Shown here piece after piece: positions 1-9,098 of a stretch of DNA of 37,000 bases. How positions within the stretch are numbered: the first letter of the stretch is position 1; each line of letters opens with the position of its first letter. The stretch comes from Erysipelotrichaceae bacterium (GTDB taxonomy: Bacteria > Bacillota_I > Bacilli_A > RFN20 > CAG-826): the NCBI GenBank assembly GCA_012744375.1, contig JAAYCD010000038.1, positions 1-37,000 of the forward strand, written 5' to 3'. The notes beneath the pieces are model-generated. The model saw nothing but the letters and a program-made list of their open reading frames with translations. It was not told the DNA's origin and ran no database searches. The translations under genes were made by a program, and so were the position numbers.

Positions 1-2
1 GC

Positions 3-78
3 AAAACTATAGTCAATCTATCTCTGATTAGTGCTTAAATCAGTGAATATTTTAAAACTTTATCTATGATATAGTTTT
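3..78. repeat. Spaced inverted repeat upstream of fmt
   Basis: A perfect 9-bp inverted repeat, AAAACTATA (3-11) and TATAGTTTT (70-78), flanks a smaller hairpin CTGATT/AATCAG (24-29 with 38-43). The right arm runs into a short T-tract. It may be the remains of a terminator for a gene left of the window, or chance in AT-rich DNA. The arms are far apart and lack GC pairs, so confidence is low. Confidence 0.2.
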
Positions 79-85
79 TTCGTCG

Positions 86-114
86 TGGACTTTAAGAAAA
101 AAATACTTGATAAT
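86..114 (+). promoter_or_regulatory. Probable fmt promoter, leaderless arrangement
   Basis: TGGACT (86-91), a 17-bp spacer, GATAAT (109-114), then exactly 7 nt to the ATG at 122. No Shine-Dalgarno fits between them. With the usual distance from -10 to the transcription start, the mRNA would begin at or next to the start codon. The match is by eye; the -35 is 4/6 and the -10 is 5/6. Confidence 0.5.
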
Positions 115-121
115 TGTAGGT

Positions 122-1060
122 ATGAAACAAAAAAGCATCAATCTTTTATTTATGGGCACCCCAGCAATGAGTGCTTATGTCTTCGAAGCCATGATATTGG
201 CTGGTTATCATTTTGTTGGTTTAATTTGTCAACCCGACCGTCCGGTTGGCCGAAAAGGTTCAATCGAAAAAGCTCCGACAAAAGTTGTGGCAGAAAAGTA
301 TAACATCCCTGTTTTTCAACCATTAAAAATTCGCGATGACTATAGCTTTATGAACGGATTAAATGTTGACTTAGTCATTACTTTTGCATATGGACAAATC
401 GTACCGCAAGGATTTTTAGATATTCCACCTTTGGGCTGTTTGAATTTACATGGTTCTTTGCTTCCAAAATATCGTGGGGCTTCACCAATACAAACTGTTT
501 TATTTAATCACGAGCAATTAACAGGCGTCACTTTGATGGAAATGGTCAAAGCGATGGATGCTGGAAAAGTGTACGGCAAAAAAGAAATTATTATCGATGA
601 AGAAGATAACACCTCGTCTTTAATGGTCAAAATGCAAGAAGCCGCCAAAGATTTGGTGCTTGAGCTTTTACCTAAATATATTGCTGGCGAATTAATTGGT
701 GTTGAACAAGACGTTAACGAGGTAACTTTTTGCACAATGATAAAACCAGAACATGAAAAAATAAATTTAGACAATTCGATCGACCAAATCTGGGGTTTGA
801 TTAGAGGTTTAAGCGATGAGCCAGGCGCTTATTTAATGCTCAATGAACAAAAAGTGAAAATTTTTAAGGCGAAAATTTTAAATAGAAGTGTGACTCACGA
901 AGTGGGAACGATTGTCCAAGCCGACAAACGCGGCTTAATTTTACAATTAAAAGATGGACAGCTTGCCGTCTTACAATTACAAAAAGAAGGCAAGAAAAAG
1001 TTGGATTATCTTTCCTTCATTAATGGCAATCCAAATTTAGTGGGTCAAAAGTTCGTATAG
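122..1060 (+). CDS. fmt: Methionyl-tRNA formyltransferase
   Basis: Transfers a formyl group from 10-formyltetrahydrofolate to Met-tRNAfMet, making the initiator tRNA of bacterial translation; cytosolic. The N-terminal formyltransferase fold opens with LLFMGTPAMS and contains NLHGSLLPKYRGASPIQ, giving the catalytic Asn108 and His110, with Asp146 in the MDAGKV segment, as in the E. coli enzyme. The C-terminal half (about 205-312) fits the Fmt tRNA-binding domain. At 312 residues it has normal length. I chose ATG 122 over the TTG at 107 in the ORF track because residue 1 there matches family starts and the TTG lies in the probable -10 box. No SD precedes it, so it may be leaderless. The stop codon directly abuts the next gene's ATG, suggesting coupled translation. 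In many Bacillota fmt follows def or priA; whatever precedes it here is outside the window. Confidence 0.95.
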   Translation: MKQKSINLLFMGTPAMSAYVFEAMILAGYHFVGLICQPDRPVGRKGSIEKAPTKVVAEKYNIPVFQPLKIRDDYSFMNGLNVDLVITFAYGQIVPQGFLDIPPLGCLNLHGSLLPKYRGASPIQTVLFNHEQLTGVTLMEMVKAMDAGKVYGKKEIIIDEEDNTSSLMVKMQEAAKDLVLELLPKYIAGELIGVEQDVNEVTFCTMIKPEHEKINLDNSIDQIWGLIRGLSDEPGAYLMLNEQKVKIFKAKILNRSVTHEVGTIVQADKRGLILQLKDGQLAVLQLQKEGKKKLDYLSFINGNPNLVGQKFV

Positions 1061-3397
1061 ATGGATAACTATTTACGCTTAAGTGTCCATCAACTAGTGG
1101 ATTTTTTGCTTAGAAGTGGCGATATTGATAATCGCGTATTTAATCGTTCTTCAATGAGTGAGGGTAGTCGTTTGCATGGTGTATATCAAGCTAAACAAGG
1201 CAGCAATTACTTATCTGAAGTATTTTTATCGACCCACATTTATATCGATGAAATGGACATCTTACTTGAAGGTAGAGCGGATGGTATTATTCATCGCGGT
1301 GGCCGAGAATATGTCATTGATGAAATTAAAACTACTGTTGAGGATTTAAAATTATTCCATTCGCAAAATCTTGAGTGGCATTTAGGCCAAGCCAAGTGTT
1401 ATGCCTATATGTTTGCTAAAGCAAATAATTTGGAATATATCGGTGTTAAACTTACATATATTCGCCAAGGAAAAGAAAAAGAGCAGTTTATCGACACGTA
1501 TACTTTCGATTTCTTATCCCTAGAACAAGACATCCACGACTTGATTAACGACTTTTTACAGTTTTATCGCATTGTCATGCGTAAAAATGAGCAAAGAAAT
1601 GAATCGATAAAAAAACTTGTTTTTCCTTTTAAGAACTATCGCGCTGGCCAAAGAGAACTTGTCAAATATGCTTATGCAATTACCAAAAAAAGAGGCAGAC
1701 TTTTTGTCGAAGCTCCGACAGGAATTGGTAAAACAATTTCTACTCTTTTCCCATTTATCAAAGCAATTAATGATGACCATGAAACAAAAATCTTCTATTT
1801 AACCGCGAAAAATAGTGGTAAAGAAGCTGCGCATCAAGCACTCAAAATTATGAAAGCGCAAGGGCTAATGCTCGGCAATATTATCATTACCGCGAAAGAT
1901 AAGATTTGCTTTTGCAAAGGTAAAGCATGTAATCCCGATGAATGTCCTTACGCTATAAAATATTACGATAAAATTCAAAACGTTTTGCGTTATGCACTAC
2001 TTAGTTTTGATGATTTTGACTTTAATACGATTACACAAATAGCTGATGATCATCAAGTTTGTCCTTTTGAATTTGAATTAGATTTATCACTTTTTATGGA
2101 TGTGATTATTTGTGATTATAATTACCTATTTGACCCTATTTCATATATGAAGCGATATTTTGACGAAAATGCTTCAATGCATTTAGCGTTGGTCGATGAA
2201 ACCCACAACCTTGTTGATCGCAGTCGCGATATGTATTCAGCTTCATTAACATATTCCTCGTTTTTACAGGCAAGAAAATCAATTCGTCATAGCAAATTGC
2301 ACAAACTCAAGTTGGCGATGAGTAAGATGCGCAAAATGTTCGATGAGTATTTAGAAACTTCAGAATTGGGCAACCATTTAATAAGTGTATTTTATCCAAA
2401 TACATATAAAACTATTTCTTCTTTTATTACGACACTACAAGATGTAAACAAAAATGAGAATAAAGAGATGACTCCTGAACTATTAGACTTTTATCTTTCT
2501 GTTAATCGCTTTGCGAAAATGCTCGAATTATTTAACGAATCCTATTTATGTTATTACGAAATCGAAAAGCAAGATGTCCGACTTAACTTAGTGTGTTTAG
2601 ATGCATCCTACTTTTTAGCAAATTCATTAAAAAAACTTAAGGCAAGTGTATTATTTTCCGCAACGCTATCCCCAATTAGCTATTTCGTTGATACATTAGG
2701 TGGTAGTCAAGAAGATGCACAGCTTTTGCTTCCTTCCCCTTTTCCGACTGACAACTTGAAAATTATCGTCGCGCCTAATGTATCAATTCGCTATAAAAAA
2801 CGCGAAGCATCTTATCAAAAAGTTGCGGATTATATCAAACATTTTGTTTCGCAAAAAATCGGTAATTACCTCGTTTTTTTGCCGAGCTATGAATACTTAA
2901 CAAATCTAATGCCGTTTGTTGATATGCCCGAATGTATTATTCATCAGCAAGCTAAAGACATGGATGATCAAAGCAAAGAAGTGTTTTTAACTAACTTCAA
3001 GCCAAATCCAACCGAAACGGTAGTGGGTTTTGTCATTGTTGGTGGAGTTTTTAGTGAAGGTATTGATTTGGTGGATGACCGGCTCATCGGTGCAGTAATT
3101 GTTGGTATTGGTATGCCTAAAATAAATTTCATCAGCGATCAGATTTCTGCATATTTTGATAAAAAAGGACAATCTGGATATGAGTATGCTTATTTAAATC
3201 CCGGGATGAACCGTATCATGCAAGCACTTGGCAGAGTAATTAGAAGCGAAACCGACAAAGGAGCAGTTTTACTTATTGATGAAAGATATTTAAATAACGA
3301 GTTTCGCGACTTGTTCAAAGTGGAGTGGCGTGACTATGAAGTAGCATTTACACCACATGAAGTAACGACTATTTTGCAAGACTTCTTTAATAAATAA
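1061..3397 (+). CDS. PD-(D/E)XK nuclease fused to XPD/DinG-like Fe-S helicase
   Basis: Probable DNA repair nuclease-helicase. Residues 1-150 show the RecB/Cas4-type nuclease series: His39, Asp74 in EGRADG, Glu88-x-Lys90 in IDEIKT, and Gln110/Tyr114 in GQAKCYAY. A superfamily 2 helicase follows: Walker A APTGIGKT (218-225), a DETH Walker B (379-382), SATLSP, and motif VI QALGRVIRSE near the C terminus. Cys283, 285, 290, 295 and 334 lie between motifs I and II, where XPD/DinG helicases bind a 4Fe-4S cluster. At 778 residues it is one complete polypeptide. It starts on the base after the fmt stop codon with no SD, so it probably depends on translational coupling. Similar fusions are known among Bacillota helicases annotated as DinG/Rad3-like; its exact substrate cannot be inferred. 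Family is secure, cellular role is not. Confidence 0.85.
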   Translation: MDNYLRLSVHQLVDFLLRSGDIDNRVFNRSSMSEGSRLHGVYQAKQGSNYLSEVFLSTHIYIDEMDILLEGRADGIIHRGGREYVIDEIKTTVEDLKLFHSQNLEWHLGQAKCYAYMFAKANNLEYIGVKLTYIRQGKEKEQFIDTYTFDFLSLEQDIHDLINDFLQFYRIVMRKNEQRNESIKKLVFPFKNYRAGQRELVKYAYAITKKRGRLFVEAPTGIGKTISTLFPFIKAINDDHETKIFYLTAKNSGKEAAHQALKIMKAQGLMLGNIIITAKDKICFCKGKACNPDECPYAIKYYDKIQNVLRYALLSFDDFDFNTITQIADDHQVCPFEFELDLSLFMDVIICDYNYLFDPISYMKRYFDENASMHLALVDETHNLVDRSRDMYSASLTYSSFLQARKSIRHSKLHKLKLAMSKMRKMFDEYLETSELGNHLISVFYPNTYKTISSFITTLQDVNKNENKEMTPELLDFYLSVNRFAKMLELFNESYLCYYEIEKQDVRLNLVCLDASYFLANSLKKLKASVLFSATLSPISYFVDTLGGSQEDAQLLLPSPFPTDNLKIIVAPNVSIRYKKREASYQKVADYIKHFVSQKIGNYLVFLPSYEYLTNLMPFVDMPECIIHQQAKDMDDQSKEVFLTNFKPNPTETVVGFVIVGGVFSEGIDLVDDRLIGAVIVGIGMPKINFISDQISAYFDKKGQSGYEYAYLNPGMNRIMQALGRVIRSETDKGAVLLIDERYLNNEFRDLFKVEWRDYEVAFTPHEVTTILQDFFNK

Positions 3398-3405
3398 GTC
3401 TTTAA

Positions 3406-3414
3406 TGTTAAAAT
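3406..3414 (+). promoter_or_regulatory. Extended -10 promoter, leaderless arrangement
   Basis: TGTTAAAAT is a TGn-extended -10 whose last base is 7 nt from the ATG at 3422, with no SD between. A weak -35 (TTTAAT, 3386-3391) sits 17 bp upstream of the -10. Transcription would be expected to start at about the A of the ATG. Confidence 0.5.
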
Positions 3415-3421
3415 ACAAAAC

Positions 3422-3958
3422 ATGAAAAAGAAACTTGATTTTCTCACAAAAGCAAAGCTTATTTATAGCGGTGAATTACTTATTTTTGCCATCGCTTTTT
3501 TAATAATTGCGATATTAGAGTTTACCCAAGTAATCAAAATCAATGAAACTCATCATACATTTTTTAACTGGCTGACACTATTTGGTGGCACATGGCTTAT
3601 CGCGGATTTCTTATGGGCACTTTTTTCTAAAAAAAGGCAAAAGAAAGTTGCCATGCTCGATAAGGTATTACATTTGCCTTTAGGTATTTACCTAGTAAGT
3701 TTCGATTTATTTTGTCTAATTACCCAACCCACCAATCAACTTATCTATCAATACGGCATTCCTATCGCAATTGGTTTTATTTCCATTTGTTATGGTTTCG
3801 AAGCCATTTATCATTTTTTCAAACCGATTCCTGTGGTTTTGGAAATGGCTGAAGAAGAAGAGAAAGAAGCGTTAAAAAAATTAGAAGAACAACAAACCGA
3901 AGAAATAATAGTTGAAGAAAAAGGAAAAGATGCTGAGCAAGATGTCAAAAACGATTAA
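3422..3958 (+). CDS. Four-helix membrane protein with acidic tail, function unknown
   Basis: I do not recognise a family. The 178-residue protein has about four hydrophobic segments (roughly residues 14-36, 46-66, 84-104 and 108-130), then a charged tail from about 140 very rich in Glu and Lys that probably forms a cytoplasmic helix. A basic loop with SKKRQKK lies between helices 2 and 3. There is no signal-peptide cleavage site, catalytic motif or transporter signature I can identify. It begins 24 nt after the helicase gene behind its own candidate extended -10 and has no SD. The next gene starts inside its 3' end, so the two membrane proteins are probably made together and could form a complex; that is inference from overlap only. 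Confidence 0.7.
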   Translation: MKKKLDFLTKAKLIYSGELLIFAIAFLIIAILEFTQVIKINETHHTFFNWLTLFGGTWLIADFLWALFSKKRQKKVAMLDKVLHLPLGIYLVSFDLFCLITQPTNQLIYQYGIPIAIGFISICYGFEAIYHFFKPIPVVLEMAEEEEKEALKKLEEQQTEEIIVEEKGKDAEQDVKND

Positions 3959-4334
3959 GTTTAATTTAGTGGTCGCATTAATATTCACAGTTACAACTTT
4001 ATTTGCTTTGTTTTTTACTATTGCCTTTATTGTCAATTCATTACTACAAATCCATATTTATGATTTAAATCAATCTACGGTAGTGTTTGATAACTTTTTA
4101 TACTATGCTTCTTTTTTAAGTTTAATCTTAACTTGTTGTTTTGCAGGGGCGATTATTCCCTTTGATATTCTTTTACTTAAAAAGCATCATATTAATACTT
4201 GGTATACGAAAACACTATTAGTGTTTGCTGGTGTGGTCATTGCGGTAACTTTATTACTTGCGTTTTCACTCCCCGCCATATATACTTTCCATCAAAATGT
4301 CGCATTTTTAATTAAATTAATAATTGTGATGTGA
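3930..4334 (+). CDS. Small multi-pass membrane protein, function unknown
   Basis: Unrecognised. About 134 residues with three clear hydrophobic segments (roughly 14-38, 56-82 and 92-115) and a probable fourth at the C-terminal end. It overlaps the previous gene by 29 nt in another frame. I chose ATG 3930 because AAGGA lies just upstream; the TTG at 3912 in the ORF track is less likely, and ATG 3942 is an alternative. It ends in TGA, one of the observations showing that TGA is a stop codon here. No soluble domain or motif is visible. Its overlap with the four-helix protein suggests a functional pair. The lepA promoter lies at its 3' end. Confidence 0.6.
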   Translation: MLSKMSKTIKFNLVVALIFTVTTLFALFFTIAFIVNSLLQIHIYDLNQSTVVFDNFLYYASFLSLILTCCFAGAIIPFDILLLKKHHINTWYTKTLLVFAGVVIAVTLLLAFSLPAIYTFHQNVAFLIKLIIVM

Positions 4335-4340
4335 TATAAC
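4332..4340 (+). promoter_or_regulatory. Extended -10 upstream of lepA
   Basis: TGATATAAC is a TGn-extended -10 whose end is 10 nt from the lepA ATG. The interval TTTAATTTGT has no SD. The predicted 5' leader is only a few nucleotides, close to leaderless. A poor -35 (TTAAAT, 4312-4317) is 17 bp upstream. Confidence 0.4.
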
Positions 4341-4350
4341 TTTAATTTGT

Positions 4351-6168
4351 ATGAAAATTGCTCAAGATAAAATTAGAAACTTCTCCATCATTGCTCACAT
4401 TGACCACGGTAAAAGCACATTAGCAGATCGCATCTTAGAAACTTCTGGCGCTATTGAGATGCGTGAGATGAAAAATCAAGTGCTTGATTCGTTGGATCTC
4501 GAAAGAGAAAGAGGCATTACCATCAAGCTCAATGCCGTGACTTTTACATATAAAGCTGATGATGGGCAAAATTATTTTTTTAACCTTATCGATACTCCTG
4601 GACATGTCGACTTCACCTATGAAGTATCGCGTTCTTTGGCTGCGTGTGAGGGCGCTTTACTTGTCGTTGACGCTACGCAGGGTGTGGAAGCTCAAACTTT
4701 AGCTAATGCTTATTTAGCTGTTGATAATGATTTAGAAATTTTACCTGTTATAAACAAAGTTGATTTACCTTCCGCTAATGTTGAACTAGCCAAAGAAGAA
4801 ATCCAAAAGAAAATTGGCATTCCGTGCGATAAGGCTGTAGAGGTCAGTGCTAAAACTGGCTACCATATCCATGAATTATTAGAAGCCATTGTTCAAACCG
4901 TTCCACCGCCAAGTGGAAATTCTGATAAACCATTAAAAGCCTTGATTTTTGATAGTTTTTATGACCAATATCGCGGAGTCGTCGTCTTGGTCAGAATTAA
5001 AGAAGGTACGATTAAAGTCGGCGATAAGATTCGCTTGATGCAAGCGGGCAAAGAATATCAAGTGCTTGAACTAGGCATTAGGACTCCTAAAGAAGTTAAA
5101 GTAGATGAACTAGGTGCTGGTCAAGTCGGTTATATAGCTGCTCAAATCAAAGATATAAAAGACGTAAGACCTGGTGATACTGTCACATTATGTAATAACC
5201 CAGCCAAAGAAGCTCTTCCAGGCTATCGCATTATGAATCCAATGGTTTATTGTGGCTTATATCCAGTTGATAGCGATGATTACCTAGACTTAAAAGAAGC
5301 GTTAGAAAAATTATCCCTAAACGATTCTTCCTTACAATACATTGCAGAAACTAGCCAAGCTTTGGGCTTTGGTTTTAGATGTGGATTCTTAGGCTTATTA
5401 CATATGGATGTGGTGCAAGAGCGATTGGAAAGAGAATATAATCTTGATTTAATTCTCACCGCACCAAGTGTTATTTATCATGTTTTTCTAACTGATAAAA
5501 CTATGCTTCATTTAGATAACCCAAGTAAACTTCCAGATAGCAGTAAAATATCTTATATTGAAGAGCCATACATCAAAGCTAACATCATGACTCCAAAGGA
5601 ATATATCGGTCCTATTATGGAGTTGTGTAGAGAAAGACGTGGTGTATATGTCAGTCTTGATTACTTCGACGATACTAGAATGATTTTAACCTATGAACTA
5701 CCACTTGCTGAAATAGTTTATAACTTCTTTGATCGCTTAAAAAGTTGCACTAAAGGGTATGCATCGTTTGACTATGATTTCTCCGATTATAAGCGTGGTG
5801 ATTTAGTAAAATTAGACGTTTTACTCAATGGTCAAGTGGTTGATGCTTTGAGCAGCATTATATATCGTCCAGATGGTTATCACCGAGGTTTAAACATTAT
5901 TAGACGGATTAAAACCGTCATTCCTCGTCAGCAATTCGAGATACCAATTCAAGCGGCAATTGGTGGAAAAGTAATTGCTAGATGTGATGTAAAAGCGATG
6001 CGAAAAGACGTCCTTTCGAAGTGTTATGGTGGTGATATTTCCCGTAAAAAGAAGCTGCTAGAAAAGCAAAAAGAAGGCAAAAAACGGATGAAGAAAATCG
6101 GGTCAGTTGAAGTACCACAAGAAGCATTTATGTCAATTCTATCTATTGATGATGTTGATGACAATTAG
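4351..6168 (+). CDS. lepA: Translation GTPase EF4 (LepA)
   Basis: Ribosome-associated GTPase related to EF-G, implicated in translation elongation/back-translocation and in 30S biogenesis; cytosolic or membrane-associated. The G domain carries AHIDHGKST (P-loop), the switch region [14 protein letters not shown] and NKVD. The beta-barrel, EF-G domain III/V-like regions and the LepA-specific C-terminal domain follow, ending with the basic [15 protein letters not shown]. At 605 residues the length is typical. No SD precedes the ATG and a candidate -10 sits 10 nt upstream. In B. subtilis lepA is followed by hemW and hrcA; here two extra genes lie between lepA and hemW. Confidence 0.97.
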   Translation: MKIAQDKIRNFSIIAHIDHGKSTLADRILETSGAIEMREMKNQVLDSLDLERERGITIKLNAVTFTYKADDGQNYFFNLIDTPGHVDFTYEVSRSLAACEGALLVVDATQGVEAQTLANAYLAVDNDLEILPVINKVDLPSANVELAKEEIQKKIGIPCDKAVEVSAKTGYHIHELLEAIVQTVPPPSGNSDKPLKALIFDSFYDQYRGVVVLVRIKEGTIKVGDKIRLMQAGKEYQVLELGIRTPKEVKVDELGAGQVGYIAAQIKDIKDVRPGDTVTLCNNPAKEALPGYRIMNPMVYCGLYPVDSDDYLDLKEALEKLSLNDSSLQYIAETSQALGFGFRCGFLGLLHMDVVQERLEREYNLDLILTAPSVIYHVFLTDKTMLHLDNPSKLPDSSKISYIEEPYIKANIMTPKEYIGPIMELCRERRGVYVSLDYFDDTRMILTYELPLAEIVYNFFDRLKSCTKGYASFDYDFSDYKRGDLVKLDVLLNGQVVDALSSIIYRPDGYHRGLNIIRRIKTVIPRQQFEIPIQAAIGGKVIARCDVKAMRKDVLSKCYGGDISRKKKLLEKQKEGKKRMKKIGSVEVPQEAFMSILSIDDVDDN

Positions 6169-6251
6169 TGTATTATTAGTAGTTATTTAGAATTAATTAT
6201 TTAAATAAAAAAATATGTATTGTATGATGAAACTATAAAGAAGGTATTTTT

Positions 6252-7727
6252 ATGGCAGGCACTGATTTAGCAATGCGTTTTACTGAAGATAAATATGCCA
6301 GTAAAAACGAAGTCGCCCACGAACTAAAAATTACATCTGTCGATACATTTTGGAGCAACATTTTAGCGTATCGCTCTCATTTTTATCATTACTTGTCACT
6401 TAAGACCATTGAAAAAAACATGCTCGTTTTTTGCGGTTGCTCCGCGATAAACAATCTCGTTAATGGTGTCGAACTAAAACTCATTAAAGTTAACCGTGAT
6501 TTCGGCTTAATCAATCCTTCAAGTAAGCAATTTAAAAATATTGATTTTGCATTAAAAAAACAAATCATCAGCGCGATTAATAATCACGAAGAACTTGCAG
6601 TTGGCGAAGAATATTTAGAAAGCATTCTTAGAGGTGAAGTTATCAATTCGATTCCCACGAACATGGTACTCGTCAATTACATGAAGGCGTTAAACTACAT
6701 TAAACGTAGCTATGTCAATAAAATAGACGACAACTTCCTCGCCGAACTATACGCAAAACTATTAGGAACTGAAGAGCTCACCACTTATTACCGACTCTTT
6801 GAAGATAAAAATCCAGAAAATCGTGTTTTAATTGATCGCATTTATACTTCCGCCCCTGCTAGTCTCATTGAACCAATGATGGGCAACATGTTTAATTTTA
6901 TTGCGACGTCAACTTTATCTCCATCGCTTAAAGCCATGGTTGTTTATTTTTACATTAACTATGTTAAACCATTTGATCGTTATTCTGATGAAATTGCTGT
7001 TTTAATGGCTAAAGCGGTTTTGGCTCACGAAGCTTTTGGTGAAGTGATTGTCGATTTCCCTTTTGAGAAATTGCTGTTATTGGCAAAAGAAGAAATAGCG
7101 AGAGTTTATGTCGAAGTGCAAAAAACAACCGATGTTACCTATTTTATAGATTATATCTATAAACATTTGGTCCAACTTTGTGACGACTTATTAAATGATA
7201 TCGCCGCGAGTAAGGTCGCAGAATTAAAACAAGACTTTTATCAATTTGATGAACAACAACTAGCACCAGTTGGAGAAGCTAACAAAGTAGAATCGATTTC
7301 TTTGTTTGAAGAAGATAAGGTTGCTACTCCTACTAACGATAGTAAAACACCAATTGGTAAAACTTTAGCAGGCGACTTTGATGAAGATGAAAAACTAGAA
7401 ATTCCAAAGAAAAAGACTGTCAAAGTGCAATATGTGCAAGAAGAACTCGCTATATCTTATATCCCAGTGGCCTTAGACGAAAAGCAAGCTGTATTATTAG
7501 AACAAGACTTATTAGAAAGAGATCCACGTCTTAAAAAAGGCGAGGCCAAATTTTATGCTCGCCACTGTACAAAAAACAAAAAATATACGATTGCCCAATA
7601 TAAGAAAAGTTTGCGCTGTGCTTATGAAACAGCTCGGACCGCTATGGACCATTTAGCAGAACTTCTTTACTATCGCAAAGAAAAGATTAAAAATAAATAC
7701 GTTTACATTCCAGTAGAAAGAGATTAA
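6252..7727 (+). CDS. Fic-fold protein with degenerate active site and C-terminal winged helix
   Basis: Recognised by pattern, not by search. Residues about 120-280 resemble Fic proteins: GEEYLESILRGEV, then VNYMKALNYI, then the segment before the active-site loop, ending VYFYINYVKPFDRYSDEIAV. In active Fic AMP-transferases this loop reads HPF-x-(D/E)-GNGR. Here His is Lys239, Pro-Phe (240-241) are kept, and the GNGR anion-binding residues are replaced by RYSDE. It therefore should not transfer AMP by the standard mechanism. An acidic, low-complexity linker (about 325-400) leads to a C-terminal region (about 445-491) that looks like the winged helix found at the end of many Fic proteins. SD GAAGG is present. 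It lies between lepA and hemW, usually adjacent genes. Possible roles are DNA-binding regulation or protein binding; this is inference. The 491-residue ORF is intact, which argues against a decaying pseudogene. Confidence 0.6.
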   Translation: MAGTDLAMRFTEDKYASKNEVAHELKITSVDTFWSNILAYRSHFYHYLSLKTIEKNMLVFCGCSAINNLVNGVELKLIKVNRDFGLINPSSKQFKNIDFALKKQIISAINNHEELAVGEEYLESILRGEVINSIPTNMVLVNYMKALNYIKRSYVNKIDDNFLAELYAKLLGTEELTTYYRLFEDKNPENRVLIDRIYTSAPASLIEPMMGNMFNFIATSTLSPSLKAMVVYFYINYVKPFDRYSDEIAVLMAKAVLAHEAFGEVIVDFPFEKLLLLAKEEIARVYVEVQKTTDVTYFIDYIYKHLVQLCDDLLNDIAASKVAELKQDFYQFDEQQLAPVGEANKVESISLFEEDKVATPTNDSKTPIGKTLAGDFDEDEKLEIPKKKTVKVQYVQEELAISYIPVALDEKQAVLLEQDLLERDPRLKKGEAKFYARHCTKNKKYTIAQYKKSLRCAYETARTAMDHLAELLYYRKEKIKNKYVYIPVERD

Positions 7728-7739
7728 GGGAGAAAATAC

Positions 7740-7952
7740 ATGCCACCTATCCTAATATTAGTAGTTATCCTCGCGGTTGCCGCCATCATCGCTTTAGCCG
7801 CCTTTGTTATTTATCGCATTTTAAGACCGCGTTTAAAAGAAGAAAAACCCTCGGAAGAGCAAATCGTTCAAGAAGAGATTAATAGAGTGCTCCAAGATAT
7901 CGAAGACGAAGAAACCAAAAAAGAAATCATTAACTATAAACAAGATGACTGA
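7740..7952 (+). CDS. Single-pass membrane protein with acidic cytoplasmic tail
   Basis: Unrecognised 70-residue protein. One strongly hydrophobic helix (about residues 3-27) is followed by RPR and a Glu/Lys-rich tail likely to be helical and cytoplasmic, consistent with an N-out, C-in anchor. It has a good SD (AAGGGAG) and starts 12 nt after the Fic-like gene. It overlaps hemW by 8 nt (ATGACTGA), so it is co-translated with both neighbours. Size and topology resemble small anchors or adaptor proteins, but no function can be assigned. Confidence 0.65.
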   Translation: MPPILILVVILAVAAIIALAAFVIYRILRPRLKEEKPSEEQIVQEEINRVLQDIEDEETKKEIINYKQDD

Positions 7953-9039
7953 AAAAGTTAAAGCTTTGTACATTCATATTCCCTTTTGTGAAAAAATTTG
8001 CGATTACTGCGACTTTCCTAAGTTGCAGTATTTTCGTAATTTCGCCATTTCTTATTTAGTAGTTTTGAAAAATGAACTCGAGCAATATACTCCGCATGAC
8101 TTAGAAACTATTTATGTTGGTGGTGGAACTCCGACCGCTTTAGAAGCTGATTTATTCAAACAGTTGCTCGATATTATTAAACCCTATTCTTTAGGAATCA
8201 AAGAGTATACTTTCGAGGCAAATCCAGAGTCGTTAACTGACGACAAGATTGTTTTGTTAAGAGAATATGGTGTGAACCGTATTTCTTTAGGCGTCCAGTC
8301 AACAAATGATAATTTATTAAAAAAGATTAATCGCGCGCATAGATTTAGCGAAGTACAAAAAGTCGTAGCCAGTTTAAAAAATCATGGTTTTAATAATATC
8401 AATGTTGATTTGATTTTGGGTTTACCAAACGCCACAAAGAAACTTTTAAGTCAAGATTTAGAAAATGTATTAGCGTTAGGAATTCAACATATTTCTTGTT
8501 ATTCTTTGATGCTACACCCACACACTGTTTTATTTAATCAAGGTTTTCGCGAATTATCGCCAGACCAAAGTCGAGAATACTATGATCTCGTCGAACAAGC
8601 ACTGCTCAAACACGGTTTTATCCATTATGAAGTGTCAAACTATAGTTTGCCTGGCTTTGCAGCTAAACACAATTTTGCGTATTGGCGAAATGAACAGTAT
8701 TACGGCGTAGGTTTAGGTGCGGCTGGATATTTAGGTAATGTCCGTTACAAAAACACTCTTAACTTGGAAAAATATTTAAAAGGAATGTATATCGCTGAGA
8801 AAGAACAACTGAGTATCCATGATTGCTTTGTTTATCAAGTAATGCTTAATTTAAGAACTGTAGAAGGTTTATCTTTAAAATACATCAAACAACAATTTGC
8901 GATAGATTTATATAAGGAAAAAAAGAAGATTATTGATGAATTTATCGCTAACGGATATTTGATGTTGGTTAACGAAAATTTGATTCCAACCTATCAAGGT
9001 ATGATGATTTTGGATACGATTATTTTGCAGTTAATTTAA
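7945..9039 (+). CDS. hemW: Radical SAM heme chaperone HemW
   Basis: HemW (often mis-annotated as HemN) is a radical SAM protein that binds heme and is thought to deliver it to target proteins. The cluster motif is PFCEKICDYCDF, giving Cys15, Cys19 and Cys22 (CxxxCxxC). YVGGGTP, the SLGVQS motif and a C-terminal HemW domain with GVGLGAAGY follow. Length is 364 residues, normal for HemW. The start overlaps the upstream small membrane gene and there is no separate SD, implying coupling. It precedes hrcA as in B. subtilis. No other heme gene is in the window, so whether this organism uses heme cannot be judged. Confidence 0.93.
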   Translation: MTEKVKALYIHIPFCEKICDYCDFPKLQYFRNFAISYLVVLKNELEQYTPHDLETIYVGGGTPTALEADLFKQLLDIIKPYSLGIKEYTFEANPESLTDDKIVLLREYGVNRISLGVQSTNDNLLKKINRAHRFSEVQKVVASLKNHGFNNINVDLILGLPNATKKLLSQDLENVLALGIQHISCYSLMLHPHTVLFNQGFRELSPDQSREYYDLVEQALLKHGFIHYEVSNYSLPGFAAKHNFAYWRNEQYYGVGLGAAGYLGNVRYKNTLNLEKYLKGMYIAEKEQLSIHDCFVYQVMLNLRTVEGLSLKYIKQQFAIDLYKEKKKIIDEFIANGYLMLVNENLIPTYQGMMILDTIILQLI

Positions 9040-9098
9040 TAAAACTATCAAAATTTAGTCCACTTTATATATAACATCGAAATTTTAGCACATATTAC

